From Lyngbya sp. HA4199-MV5 (GTDB taxonomy: Bacteria; Cyanobacteriota; Cyanobacteriia; Leptolyngbyales; Leptolyngbyaceae), in the NCBI GenBank assembly GCA_019359375.1, contig JAHHHL010000003.1, positions 124,001-188,000 of the forward strand: 64,000 nt of DNA, written 5' to 3'. The notes under the pieces were generated by a model. The model was given only the letters and a program-made list of their open reading frames with translations, was not told where the DNA came from and did no database searches. The position numbers were made by a program, and so were the translations under genes. This document shows, in pieces, positions 42,763 to 52,367 of this stretch (positions are counted from its first letter, which is position 1; each line of letters starts with the position of its first letter).

Positions 42763-44091
42763 CTAGACAGTGAATTCAGCAAACTCGTTCGTTTCTTCGA
42801 TCGCAGGACTGTTTTGTACCTTCGACGGTTGAAACGTGTGGCTTTGCATTAGTTGATTGAGTGTCATTTGAGGATGCTGCTGCAAGACGTTGAGGAGACC
42901 CATAAAATCGCGTACCACTTCACCTGGCGTGATTAGGGTTTCTGCACCCACCCGGTTCGTCACGGCTCCTAAGAAATCGTGGAGTTCTCGTTCAGTCAAT
43001 CGCGGTTTGCTGTCGTGATGTGCGGCGTGAATCTCTGACAAGCGCTGCAACAGCCCTAAAAGATCGTCCTTGCCGAGTGGCTCTAGCCAAATGGCAGGAC
43101 CCGAAACATCTTCAGTGCCCACCGTGACGAAGCGGCTTTTGGCGGTACGGCGCTGCCATGCCGGGTCACTGTACAATCCCCGACGCGGATCTTCTAGCAG
43201 TTGGGGGGTGCCTCCAATGACTGTGCCCAAAAAGCTGACCCGACCTTGCATGGCATCGTTGAACATGGCAAGCAGCTTGTCGTAGTTGTTCTGGCGGGCG
43301 ATCGCGGTGTTGATTTTATACAGGTGAATCGCCTCATCCAGGATGATGAGTAAGCCCTTGTAGCCAATATCTGACACAAAGCGGGCAAAAAGCTTGATGT
43401 AGTCGTACCATGTTTCGTCATCGATAATCACCCGCACGCCTAAAGCCGCACGCGCCTCTGTTTTGGTCGGAAATTCGCCACGCAGCCAGCGCAGTGCAGC
43501 AGTTTTCTTGCTGTCGTCATCGGTACGATAACCCGACCAGTAGGCAATGATGACATTGGCAAACTCAAACCCGTTGACCAGATCGGCAACATCAGTGACG
43601 ACTTCGCGGATCTTTGCTTCCACATGACCATCAAAGCCGTCATCGTTTGGCTTCTTGCCCGTTTCCTGTGCGACCTGTGTTTGGATACCCGCAATCCAAC
43701 GCTCTAGAATAATCGTCAGTGCACCGCCATCAGGACGGCTCTTGGTTGCCAGGTTATGCATCAGTTCGCGGTAGGTAGCAACGCCTGCCCCATTGCTGCC
43801 AGCTAACCGACGCTCTGGGGTAAGATCCGCATCGGCAACGACAAAGCCCTGTTCCATCGCCTGATTGCGGAGCAATTGCAGCGTGAAGCTTTTGCCTGCC
43901 CCATAGCGCCCCACCACAAACCGAAAAGCCGCTCCCCCTGCCGCAATGTTATCCAGGTCTTCCAGGAGGGCAAGGACTTCCCGTTCGCGCCCCACAGCAA
44001 TGTGTTCTAACCCCACACGCGGCACTACTCCCGCACTGAGGGCATTGATCAGCGCAGTCGAGATGCGTTTGGACAGTTTTGGGGATGACAT
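42763..44091 (-). CDS. BrxD-like ATPase (DUF2791 / BREX ATP-binding domain)
   Basis: From ATG 44091 (GTG 44109 possible) the product is about 442 residues: KLSKRISTALINALSAG, GLEHIAVGREREVLALLEDL, Walker A FVVGRYGAGKSFTLQLLRN and Walker B GLLIILDEAIHLY. A sensor-like FLGTVIGGTPQLLEDP and a helical tail with LITPGEVVRDFMGLL follow. It matches the DUF2791 family that includes BrxD of type 2 BREX. The role is unknown; it is an AAA-type regulator or motor. BREX genes pglX, pglZ and pglW are not nearby, and no TerB gene is seen. The upstream neighbour is a hybrid kinase on the other strand. Confidence 0.85.
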   Translation of the reverse strand: MSSPKLSKRISTALINALSAGVVPRVGLEHIAVGREREVLALLEDLDNIAAGGAAFRFVVGRYGAGKSFTLQLLRNQAMEQGFVVADADLTPERRLAGSNGAGVATYRELMHNLATKSRPDGGALTIILERWIAGIQTQVAQETGKKPNDDGFDGHVEAKIREVVTDVADLVNGFEFANVIIAYWSGYRTDDDSKKTAALRWLRGEFPTKTEARAALGVRVIIDDETWYDYIKLFARFVSDIGYKGLLIILDEAIHLYKINTAIARQNNYDKLLAMFNDAMQGRVSFLGTVIGGTPQLLEDPRRGLYSDPAWQRRTAKSRFVTVGTEDVSGPAIWLEPLGKDDLLGLLQRLSEIHAAHHDSKPRLTERELHDFLGAVTNRVGAETLITPGEVVRDFMGLLNVLQQHPQMTLNQLMQSHTFQPSKVQNSPAIEETNEFAEFTV

Positions 44092-44583
44092 AGGCGTTTG
44101 GAGGTTCACTTGTACCCCGGTTCATCTGTACCAGGACGATCGCTTATTCATCATAGTAAGACCTGAACGGGGATACTCCACGACTCGCTGTAGGATTCAT
44201 CAGTTGCATGCGATCGCACGAGCGATCGCGGCTCGAATCGGTGATATAACCTACATGGTAATTTCACGAGACTTGGTACTGAATTTTACTGAGTCTTTGC
44301 TAGCGTATAACTAGCGGATCGGCTGCAATAGCTGGCAATAATTGTTGAGACAACAGGGGTAACGAGGCACCCGTCTGCCAACTGATTCAGTAGAACCGCT
44401 GAGACAAGTCTGATTTTAAACTGGTTACTTTTTTTATATTTTTTCTTACGCTTGCTTCAAGCCCCATCGGCATCAGGTTGTTGAGTGAGTGCCACTTGAC
44501 TGTTGGTCGCGCTGCTTTAATCAAGGCTCCAGGTTCAAACAGCATCCAGTTGAATCGAAGCGTCTGTTGATAAAAGGATTATT
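44092..44583. other. Spacer between the BrxD-like gene and hybrid kinase gene
   Basis: No gene is supported in 492 bases. It contains two HIP1 sites (near 44213 and 44223) and a very T-rich run near 44428-44450. The spacer probably carries both divergent promoters. Confidence 0.4.
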
Positions 44584-46701
44584 ATGCATCAGTGCTCATA
44601 CGGGTTGGGATGGCAATGTGCCGATACATCATCCTACAGCCCACTTACAAGCAATTCTCTACCGAGCGTGCTCCCAGCGAATCGTTCGATCATCGAGTGC
44701 CCTGCTCCTCACATGCTGCCGACGATGCCCACTGACGCGGTACCAGAAAACGCGGTACCAGAAAATTTGCAGTCAACGGTGCAGCAGTTAACAGCAGAAC
44801 TACAGGCAGAACGTTGTCTTAACCGTTTGGGGCAACGGCTGAATGCTTGCGTGGTAGCAGCCCTTACGATCGATCACGAAACCGCTTTCTGCGACACCCA
44901 CAAGGCATTGGCGCGCGTGCTGGCGGATGAGTTAAACCAGGGACTAGCACAAAGCTGTGCAATCGTGCTGCGGAGCGGAGATGCAACGAGTCATTGCATT
45001 GCCACTTCTGCACAAACCCTGGAACCCTGTTTCACTGTTTGTGCGATCGCGGCAAGCCATCTCCAATCGGCACTGGGGGATACGTCTTTTCCGACTATGA
45101 CTGCGCTACTGCCGTTTGTGTTGGGGCAGACCTTGACTGAGCGCGAACTGCAAAGCTGGCACACTCAGTTTCCGGCTTGCGGCTGTCCCATCGTCGATGG
45201 ACAGGTGATCTTAGGTTGGCTGTTGCTAGCTCCTGCTGCAACTGATTTTCAGCCAGAAACCGCCAATGGACTGTCATCATTCACAGCTTGCTTAAAGGCA
45301 GGTCTGATTGAGCAGAGCCTCGATCGCTATCGGTCGGCGCGGCGGCAAGTTGAGTTGGTTCAGGCGCAAGCACAGCAACGCCAAGCGCTAGAAGCCTCCA
45401 ACCGCGAATTGACTCAAGCGAATCACCTGAAAAGCGAATTTTTGGCAAACACCAGCCATGAGATCCGCACGCCGCTGAGTTCGATTTTGGGCTTTACCCA
45501 CCTCATGCGCGAACAGGGGTTTAGCCCCAGCAATCTCAAGCATCAGGAATATCTCAACATTATCTTGAGCAGTGGTCAGCACCTGCTATCGCTGATTAAC
45601 GACATTCTCGATCTCTCAAAAATTGAAGCGAACCAGCTTGATCTGCACTGGGAAACGGTGGCAGTGAAGGCAGTGTGCCAAACCGCGATCGCCCTGGTGC
45701 GAGAAAAGGCAAACGATAAGGGACTGGCACTCAAGCTAGAGATTGCGCCCCAGGTGGAGACTCTTGTAGCTGACCCACTACGGCTCAAGCAAATGCTGTT
45801 TAACCTGCTGTCGAATGCACTCAAGTTTACCCGCCAGGGAAGTGTGGGACTACAGGTAACTGCCAGCGATGCAATTCGTTTTACCGTTTGGGATACAGGT
45901 ACAGGCATTTCGGAAGACCAGCAGCAGTTGCTCTTTCGCCCGTATGCACAGCTTTTGAATACGGCTGCCAAACGGGACGAAGGCACTGGCTTGGGATTAG
46001 CGCTCACCCAGAAACTCGCAGAACTGCACGGCGGATGCGTAGAAATTCGATCGCAGCTTGGTCAAGGCTCGCACTTTACGATCGTGCTTCCCCTGGAGCC
46101 TCCCGCGATCACAGATAGCAACACGGCTCGCGCTGAATCGGCTCGACCGACACCTGCGCCCAACCCAGCGGTTGGAGAGGGGTGTGAGCAATGCCCGGTG
46201 CCCGGTACCCCAGTGGAGGGCACAATGGTTGATAATGCCAGGTTTGATAGCCCAATGGCAAAGCCTTCTCCCCTGTCTGTGATGCTTTCGCAGTCAGGCA
46301 TACCCATTCGATCAAACCATCTTTTGCTGGTCGAAGATAATGCCTACAACGCCAAATTGCTGCTCACATATCTGAGCAAATTGGGCTACGAACTGACTTG
46401 GGTAAAAGATGGTAAGGAGATGAAGCAGGCACTGACCCGCGCACTGCCAGCTTTGATTTTGATGGATGTTCATCTACCTGGCGATAATGGTCTGGCGTTA
46501 ACGCATCAGCTTCAGACGGACGATCGCTACCGAGCGATTCCCATTATCGCGCAAACGGCGATGGCGATGAGTGGCGATCGTGACCTTTGCCTACAGGCTG
46601 GAACCGTCGCCTATATCTCTAAGCCCATTGATCTAAAAGCGTTGGCGCAGTTGGTTAGAAAATACGTCCCAGGCTTGAAGGAGGTTAAGGCAGAAGACTG
46701 A
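44584..46701 (+). CDS. Hybrid sensor histidine kinase / response regulator
   Basis: The product is 705 residues from ATG 44584, which has AAAGGA about six bases upstream. The first 110 residues are low-complexity, with a duplicated AVPEN. A GAF-like region follows (about 90-240), then a coiled linker. The HisKA domain has SEFLANTSHEIRTPLSSILGF (His about 292). The HATPase domain has LFNLLSNALKFT, WDTGTGISEDQ and GTGLGLALTQKLAE. A C-terminal receiver domain has LLLVEDNAYNAKL, LILMDVHLPG (Asp about 628) and YISKPID. There is no membrane segment, so it is probably cytosolic. Signal and targets are unknown. It may work with the CHAT-FHA protein that follows. Confidence 0.93.
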   Translation: MHQCSYGLGWQCADTSSYSPLTSNSLPSVLPANRSIIECPAPHMLPTMPTDAVPENAVPENLQSTVQQLTAELQAERCLNRLGQRLNACVVAALTIDHETAFCDTHKALARVLADELNQGLAQSCAIVLRSGDATSHCIATSAQTLEPCFTVCAIAASHLQSALGDTSFPTMTALLPFVLGQTLTERELQSWHTQFPACGCPIVDGQVILGWLLLAPAATDFQPETANGLSSFTACLKAGLIEQSLDRYRSARRQVELVQAQAQQRQALEASNRELTQANHLKSEFLANTSHEIRTPLSSILGFTHLMREQGFSPSNLKHQEYLNIILSSGQHLLSLINDILDLSKIEANQLDLHWETVAVKAVCQTAIALVREKANDKGLALKLEIAPQVETLVADPLRLKQMLFNLLSNALKFTRQGSVGLQVTASDAIRFTVWDTGTGISEDQQQLLFRPYAQLLNTAAKRDEGTGLGLALTQKLAELHGGCVEIRSQLGQGSHFTIVLPLEPPAITDSNTARAESARPTPAPNPAVGEGCEQCPVPGTPVEGTMVDNARFDSPMAKPSPLSVMLSQSGIPIRSNHLLLVEDNAYNAKLLLTYLSKLGYELTWVKDGKEMKQALTRALPALILMDVHLPGDNGLALTHQLQTDDRYRAIPIIAQTAMAMSGDRDLCLQAGTVAYISKPIDLKALAQLVRKYVPGLKEVKAED

Positions 46702-46995
46702 AAGGAAGAGTTGGTAGTTGGTGGTTATTAGATGGCGAAGGCGGTGGAACAGCCGCCAGTAAATTGGAAAACGCTGTAACAACCAACAACTAAAAACCAA
46801 CAGCTAAAAACTAAAACTCTTAACGCTCCCCTCTCACTCCTCGCTCCTCTCCATTCAACTCAAACCTTTTCTTCTCCAACTCCGGTTTTTCCCTTGTGTC
46901 GGTAATCTCATCGTTACCGCTATCAACTAAGGCGAACACGGACTAGACTGTTAAGACAATCCTGATGTCGTGAAGAGTCGAGCTTTACCTCTTGA

Positions 46996-48729
46996 ATGTC
47001 TTTGTCTGAAATTCCCTGCTTGAATTTGGCGATCGCTCCCCTACGGACAGCCAGTCACTTCGCCATCCATGTGACTCAAGCTCCATATCCAGGGGGCTAT
47101 GTTTTGCATGATTGTCTTTGGGCTGAGGCTCAAAACCAGCTATGGCTGGGGTGGCAAGACATGTTTTCGGCGAGAAGCCTACCCAATGTGCCGCAGGTGT
47201 CGCAGGTCGATGCGTTGCCTCCCGATTTGGTGTTGCCGCTGGATGCGTCCCCGCCAACCCCTGGTCAGCCGGTTAGCCAATCCGGTCGATTGATGCAAAA
47301 CCTGGGTATTAGCTTGTGGCAGTGGTTATTCGATGGTCCCATTCAAGGGAGCCTCGATCATAGCCAGGGCATTGCGATGGGGCAATCTAAACCATTGCGG
47401 TTGCGGCTAGAAATTCGAGATCCCAATTTGGTGGCGCTGCCCTGGGAAATCATGCAGGATGGGGCGGGGAAGCAACCCATTTCACTTCGGCAGCAGTTGT
47501 TGTTTAGCCGTACGACGAGCGATGTCCATTCGTTACCGACGCTGCGATCGGACAACATCCTTAAAATTCTGCTCGTTTTAGGCGAAGACTCTGAACCCCC
47601 TTCAGAAAACACGGGATCAGGGCTGGCTAACCGTGCCCACCCTGGCGCTTCACAGACCTTACAGCTTGAGCAAGAAGCGAATGTGTTGGCGCATCTGCTC
47701 ACAACCTCTGGCAGCAGTGGCATTGGCGGGGCAACCATTACGCCCTGTCAGGTGGATACGCTGGTGCAGCCCACTCCAGCCGCTCTCATCAGTCAACTGG
47801 AGAGACAGACCTACAATGTCTTTTTTTACGCTGGGCACGGGATTCCGGCTCCTGACGGCGGGCTGCTGTTTTTGCGACCTGACATGACCCTCAATGGTAC
47901 GGAACTAGCACAAGTGCTGACGCGCTGCCAGGTAAAACTGGCTGTGTTCAACGCCTGCTGGGGTGCTCAGCCCGATCACGAAACAGTTTCGACAGCTTCG
48001 ACCAATGGGGACGCAATCCGATCGCAAGCCATCTCGCGCAGCAGTTTAGCGGAGGTGCTGATTCATCATGGCGTTCCGGCTGTGTTGGGTATGCGCGATT
48101 CCATTACCGACGAAGAAGCGCTGAGCTTTATCCAAGCCTTTGCCAGGGCGCTCTCAGGACGGGTGCCGATCGACCAGGCAGTTGCCGTAGCGCGACAGCA
48201 CTTGCTCACGCTGTATCGCTTTAACCAGCAAGCCTGGACGCTGCCGGTTCTTTATATGCATCCTGAATTTGATGGCGAACTGCTCCAGCCCCTCGAAGGT
48301 GGCATGACGGCAATGCCGGGACCCATTACCCGGTTGGGGCAACCGAAGCCCGATGCCGCCCTGCGATCGCTCACGACTGCAAAAGTCTGGCATATTCAGG
48401 GTGGCTTTATGCGCGTGGGCAGAGATCGGGCTGAAAACGATCTGGTGCTGCAAGAAGACCAGGGTGGAGTCTCTCGCAAACATGCGGTGATTTTTTGTCG
48501 CCAGTCTCACAATGGCGGCACTGAGTTAGCGTACTTTCTCGAAGATTTCTCTCGCTTTGGCACCTGGATGCTAGAGCCTGGGCTGGAAACACATGGATGG
48601 CGTAAAGTGCATCGTCAAGAAGTGCCGCTCAAACCTGGTAGCCATTTGAAGTTTGGCAGCACGCACAACGAGGCGCTAGAGTTTACGATCGCGGTGGATC
48701 TTCCGGGGGGCGATCGTGCTGCTAGCTGA
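46996..48729 (+). CDS. CHAT protease domain fused to an FHA domain
   Basis: The 577-residue protein has a CHAT (caspase-like) domain at about residues 130-420. The strand PWEIMQD lies ahead of the catalytic pair: YNVFFYAGHGI (His about 281) and LAVFNACWGA (Cys about 321). Supporting motifs are GTELAQVL and SSLAEVLIHHGVPAVLGMRDSITD. An FHA domain follows (about 470-570), with FMRVGRDRAENDLVL, GGVSRKHAVIF and FSRFGTWM, which binds phosphothreonine. This suggests a phospho-gated protease. CHAT proteases in bacteria appear in defence and cell-death systems, but here no classic gasdermin or Csx29 partner is near. An upstream spacer of repeats separates it from the hybrid kinase. Confidence 0.9.
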   Translation: MSLSEIPCLNLAIAPLRTASHFAIHVTQAPYPGGYVLHDCLWAEAQNQLWLGWQDMFSARSLPNVPQVSQVDALPPDLVLPLDASPPTPGQPVSQSGRLMQNLGISLWQWLFDGPIQGSLDHSQGIAMGQSKPLRLRLEIRDPNLVALPWEIMQDGAGKQPISLRQQLLFSRTTSDVHSLPTLRSDNILKILLVLGEDSEPPSENTGSGLANRAHPGASQTLQLEQEANVLAHLLTTSGSSGIGGATITPCQVDTLVQPTPAALISQLERQTYNVFFYAGHGIPAPDGGLLFLRPDMTLNGTELAQVLTRCQVKLAVFNACWGAQPDHETVSTASTNGDAIRSQAISRSSLAEVLIHHGVPAVLGMRDSITDEEALSFIQAFARALSGRVPIDQAVAVARQHLLTLYRFNQQAWTLPVLYMHPEFDGELLQPLEGGMTAMPGPITRLGQPKPDAALRSLTTAKVWHIQGGFMRVGRDRAENDLVLQEDQGGVSRKHAVIFCRQSHNGGTELAYFLEDFSRFGTWMLEPGLETHGWRKVHRQEVPLKPGSHLKFGSTHNEALEFTIAVDLPGGDRAAS

Positions 48730-48731
48730 CC

Positions 48732-48779
48732 GCGTTAAAACAAAAGCGCGTTAGAACAAAAGCGCATTAGAACAAAAGA
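48732..48779. repeat. Three 16-bp direct repeats after the CHAT-FHA gene
   Basis: GCGTTAAAACAAAAGC is repeated as GCGTTAGAACAAAAGC and GCATTAGAACAAAAGA, starting three bases after the CHAT-FHA stop. They could be remnants of a duplicated terminator-proximal sequence; no structure is evident. Confidence 0.8.
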
Positions 48780-48936
48780 TGTTACCAATGGCTGCGTTAT
48801 TTGAGGTAGCAAACCCGGTCAGGCTAAGCACTTATCGGCTAAATGACGTAAATTAGATGGAGTTGCGGAACTGACAGCACTCACCCTGTAGGTAACACCA
48901 ACGAGGTATTGTTTTCAGTGCATGCAGGAGTCCCCT

Positions 48937-49605
48937 ATGGTAAGTAAGGTAATGTGTTCTGACGATCACGCAGAGTTAGAGGCTAAGGTTGAGCAAGCGC
49001 TATGGGCAACCCTGCTCCATGCGGACGGCGTACATTGCTCGTGGAAAGGCGATGAACCGCTAGCGGAAGATGCATTTACCGCAGACGAAGAACCCACGGC
49101 TAGAGCACCTTACGTTTGGAACCCTGCCGTGCCAGAATCAGAAGCCTTTTTTACTGCCTTAGAGCAAGATTCCTCCCTGGATGGTTGGGATGCGGATGCG
49201 ATTAACATCCGTTCCAACGCGTTCTTTGCCCAGGTCAATCAATTGTGGTCAGCGACAAGCCTTCAAGAAACGTTGATCCAGCGCTTCGCTACACGCGTGC
49301 CTCAACAGTTCCTCACGGCGATCGCCACCCGCGCCCAAAATGTTTTGTCCAGTTCTGCTTCTTTAGCCGATCAGCTTGTGCAGTGTGTGCAAGACGTACT
49401 GCCCAATCTCGCCGATGATGATTTGTATGTGTTGGCACGTCCCCTTGCCTATGCCATGCGTGGCAACGATGCACCCATTGAATCTACCCTGGAGCGCGTC
49501 CGTTCAGTTGAATGGGACGCGCTTTCTGAAGTTGAGCAAGCCCGCTTGAGTTTGGCGATCGCTCGCTACGCTATTGCTGAACTGGGAACGAAACGCGAAG
49601 ACTGA
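48937..49605 (+). CDS. Acidic protein of unknown function next to the CHAT-FHA gene
   Basis: From ATG 48937 (GGAG seven bases upstream; 48922 is an alternative) the product is 222 residues. It is acidic and helical: HAELEAKVEQALWATLLHAD, then VWNPAVPESEAFFTALEQDS and TLIQRFATRVPQQFLTAIATRAQNVL, ending ARYAIAELGTKRED. No domain was recognised, and there is no signal or membrane segment. It lies 207 bases after the CHAT-FHA gene on the same strand, so it could be its partner or substrate. That idea rests on position only. Confidence 0.7.
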   Translation: MVSKVMCSDDHAELEAKVEQALWATLLHADGVHCSWKGDEPLAEDAFTADEEPTARAPYVWNPAVPESEAFFTALEQDSSLDGWDADAINIRSNAFFAQVNQLWSATSLQETLIQRFATRVPQQFLTAIATRAQNVLSSSASLADQLVQCVQDVLPNLADDDLYVLARPLAYAMRGNDAPIESTLERVRSVEWDALSEVEQARLSLAIARYAIAELGTKRED

Positions 49606-50037
49606 AGCAAGCATCTTGTGGTGTCTCTTCAACAAGCCACCATTCAGCAATATTAGGACTTACGCAGAGCGATGAGGGAATGGGTGACTCAGAACTAGGT
49701 TTGAGTCACTAGGGCGTGTCATCAATTAGCTCCGAAACCTTGCAATATCAGCAGTGTCACGCCCGTCCCAACACACCAGGCTAGGGGCTGGAACCCTTGC
49801 TGCAAGCGATGTGTAGTAGTAATTGATGACAGCCCCTAGAGTCAAGCTATGAAAGACACGTTTACTCGCCTGGACTATTGCCCAGTACCTGCTGGTCAGC
49901 CAAATCAACTATACGCTGACTAACTTTGCTGGTCATAGGGAGCGGTTCTCAAGCACAGGTTACTTGATGATTACCTCTCTCACCCTTCACCCTCTCACCC
50001 CCTCTGCCTCCCCTGCCCCCTCCACTCCCGACTCTCC
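49606..50037. other. Spacer with MITE copy 3 and short repeats
   Basis: No gene is seen in 432 bases. It contains MITE copy 3 and, at its right end, C-rich short repeats of the CTCACCC/CCCTGCC type (49976-50030) that are typical of spacers in this part of the window. Confidence 0.5.
49712..49836 (-). mobile_element. MITE copy 3 (125 bp), inverted
   Basis: The reverse complement starts GGGGCTGTCATCAATTA and ends GATGACACGCCC, exactly 125 bp and flanked by TA at 49710-49711 and 49837-49838. It is in the opposite orientation to copies 1 and 2. The internal CAGCCCC is conserved. It carries one C-to-T change in the right terminal repeat. Confidence 0.85.
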
Positions 50038-51858
50038 TCAATCCGTCGGTACTTGCTCCACCTGACTGGGGGTCTCAATCTTTTTCTGCGGATTAAAATA
50101 AGCTTCCAAAACTTGACGCACCATCGGAGCTGCGAATGAACCGCCACCGCCGCCAGAGTTTTCACCAAAGGCAACCACCACAATTTCTGGTTTGGCGGTT
50201 GGAGCATAGGCACCAAACCAGGTATGGGATTGTCGTCCGATATCTTCTGCTGTACCACTTTTCCCCGAAGTGGGCGGTAGCGAAGACACATTCAGCGCGG
50301 CACCTGTGCCACCATCGACCACTGCACGGAGACCTTCACGCAGAATGCGGACGGTGTCTAGCTTCAGGTTGAGGGACTCCGTCCAGGTTTGGGCGGCTTC
50401 ATTATCTTTCAGCAGGTGTGGCTTGACGAGAGAGCCGCCATTCGCGGGTACGGCAAACATCACAGCGACTTGTAGGGGCGTGGTTTGCAAAAAGCCCTGA
50501 CCGATCGACATATTCACGGTGTCGCCTAAAAACCAGCCTTCTTTGATTTCCTGGCGCTTCCAGCCATCGTCGGGTACGAGACCGGGGCTTTCTTCTTCAC
50601 CCAGGTCAATGCCCGTTTTGCGACCAAAGCCATAACGTCGCGTCCACTGAATCAAGTTGCGATCGCCCACACCCATCCCAATTTGGTAAAAGAACGTGTC
50701 GCTGCTCCACTGCAACGCGCCCACAAAGCCTAACGGACCAAAGCCAGCGCGGTTCCAGTCGCCAAATTCAATGCCGCCGACTGTGATGGATGGATAGGTG
50801 CCCAGCACGGTATCGGGGCTAAATTTACCCGTCTCTAAGCCTGCTGTCGTGGTGACAATTTTGAACGTGCTGGCGGGAGGAAACCCCTGTACGGCGCGAT
50901 TGACGAAGGGGTGATCTTTACTTTGAAGCTGCTGCCATTGGGCATCGGTGATGCGGGTGGAGAATAAGTTGGGGTCAAAGGTGGGGCGGCTGACCATTGC
51001 CAGCACAGCACCGTTATTGGGATCGATCGCCACGATCGCCCCTTTGCGATCGCCCAGTGCTTTCTCCGCCGCCTTTTGCAGCTCTAAATCCAGCGTGAGC
51101 TGTACATCTTTACCCGTTTGGGTTGGCTTCTTGCCCAGCACGCGCACAACCTGTCCCGTGCCATCCACTTCGACCTGTTGCCCACCCCACTCACCGCGCA
51201 ACAGCTTTTCATAGGTCGCCTCAACGCCCATCTGACCAATCACATCGCCCAGACGATAGCCTTCGCCCTTGCGCTTTTCAAGTTCGCGATCGTCCATTTC
51301 GCCCGTATAGCCAATCACATGGGCAGCCAGATCACCGTTGGGATAATAGCGCACGGCTTCTGCATCGACCTGTACGCCTTCCATCTCGCCACCATATTCC
51401 GCCAGGGCTGTCACCTGGGCAGGGCTAACCCCACGCGCAATGCGAACCAGAAAAGGAGACGTATAGCCTGCTTGCTCTAGACGGTTTTTGATCTTGGCTT
51501 CAGGCACGTTCAGGATTTGCGACAGCCGTTGAAGCGTGGTTTCCCATTCTGCTTTTTTGCGTGCCAGGGGCCACAGAAAAACGGAATGCGACAAGCGACT
51601 GCCTGCCAACATTTTGCCTTTGCGATCGAGAATTTTGCCGCGCTCTGGCTGTCTGGGAATCAAGCGAATGCGGTTGTTCTCTGCAAGTTGACGGTTGCGA
51701 CTGCCCTCCACTAGCTGTAAGTAAGCCAAGCGACTACCAATACCCGCCAGCAACACCAGCGACACACCCACCATGAGGGCGACCGACTGATACCGCCGTC
51801 CCACCGTCCGGGGAGTCGTTTGTGTAACGGTTGTGGTAGAAGGTTGGGTTAAGGTCAT
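50038..51858 (-). CDS. mrdA: Penicillin-binding protein 2
   Basis: The 606-residue protein starts with a cytosolic lead, one membrane anchor (YQSVALMVGVSLVLLAGIGSRLAYL, about residues 24-48) and a dimerisation domain. The transpeptidase domain has the serine motif PPASTFKIVTTTAG (STFK, Ser about 329), SSDTFFYQIG (SxD-like) and SGKSGTAEDIG (KSGT, about 532). MRDA/PBP2 cross-links peptidoglycan of the side wall in the periplasm, with RodA. rodA is not in the window. Length is standard. The C-terminal AYFNPQKKIETPSQ tail is short. Confidence 0.94.
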   Translation of the reverse strand: MTLTQPSTTTVTQTTPRTVGRRYQSVALMVGVSLVLLAGIGSRLAYLQLVEGSRNRQLAENNRIRLIPRQPERGKILDRKGKMLAGSRLSHSVFLWPLARKKAEWETTLQRLSQILNVPEAKIKNRLEQAGYTSPFLVRIARGVSPAQVTALAEYGGEMEGVQVDAEAVRYYPNGDLAAHVIGYTGEMDDRELEKRKGEGYRLGDVIGQMGVEATYEKLLRGEWGGQQVEVDGTGQVVRVLGKKPTQTGKDVQLTLDLELQKAAEKALGDRKGAIVAIDPNNGAVLAMVSRPTFDPNLFSTRITDAQWQQLQSKDHPFVNRAVQGFPPASTFKIVTTTAGLETGKFSPDTVLGTYPSITVGGIEFGDWNRAGFGPLGFVGALQWSSDTFFYQIGMGVGDRNLIQWTRRYGFGRKTGIDLGEEESPGLVPDDGWKRQEIKEGWFLGDTVNMSIGQGFLQTTPLQVAVMFAVPANGGSLVKPHLLKDNEAAQTWTESLNLKLDTVRILREGLRAVVDGGTGAALNVSSLPPTSGKSGTAEDIGRQSHTWFGAYAPTAKPEIVVVAFGENSGGGGGSFAAPMVRQVLEAYFNPQKKIETPSQVEQVPTD

Positions 51859-52367
51859 ACACGCATTACAAACAGGACAGGCACAACAAGCAACTAGAAC
51901 ACTGGCAATTTAGGGCACTGACGTTTCGGGCATGATGCTTTCGGGCACTCGGCAACAGGCAGACAAAGGAACGGAGCAAGCCAGCCTGGTAGAGAATGAG
52001 TCGTTCGGCAGAAAGTTGGGCAATCTAAAGCAAGCTGCTGCTTCATGCTAATCCCCTTCGTGTGCTGCCAGGTAAAGTGGCTAGTGTGAAGCTGGCAGGG
52101 AACTCGCTGTTTAAGGTGAGGCGCGGAGTGGGAGGAGTTATGAGCACAACGTTGAACGATCGCTACGTTATGGGGATGATGACTTAACGTATGGAATGAG
52201 CCTTCGGTAGATAAAATAGACCAAGATATAGTCTGTCACTTTATCAGAAGATAGGCACAACCAACTCAGTGCTTGCCCTGAACACGCCTTCCAATCCTGC
52301 TCAACCGCTCCTTGCGCCTCGATCGCCCACACAGTGCGTAAGGAATCAACCATAGGGAACTGTCACG
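51859..52367. other. Non-coding spacer before the polyamine transporter
   Basis: Nothing is recognised in these 509 bases except repeated GGCACTGACG/GGGCA-type phrases near 51913-51950. It presumably holds the divergent promoters of PBP2 and the ABC transporter. Confidence 0.4.

Noticed and set aside
52168-52353. Minus-strand small gene upstream of potA
   Set aside because: No ribosome binding site, no similarity to any family, and ordinary spacer composition.
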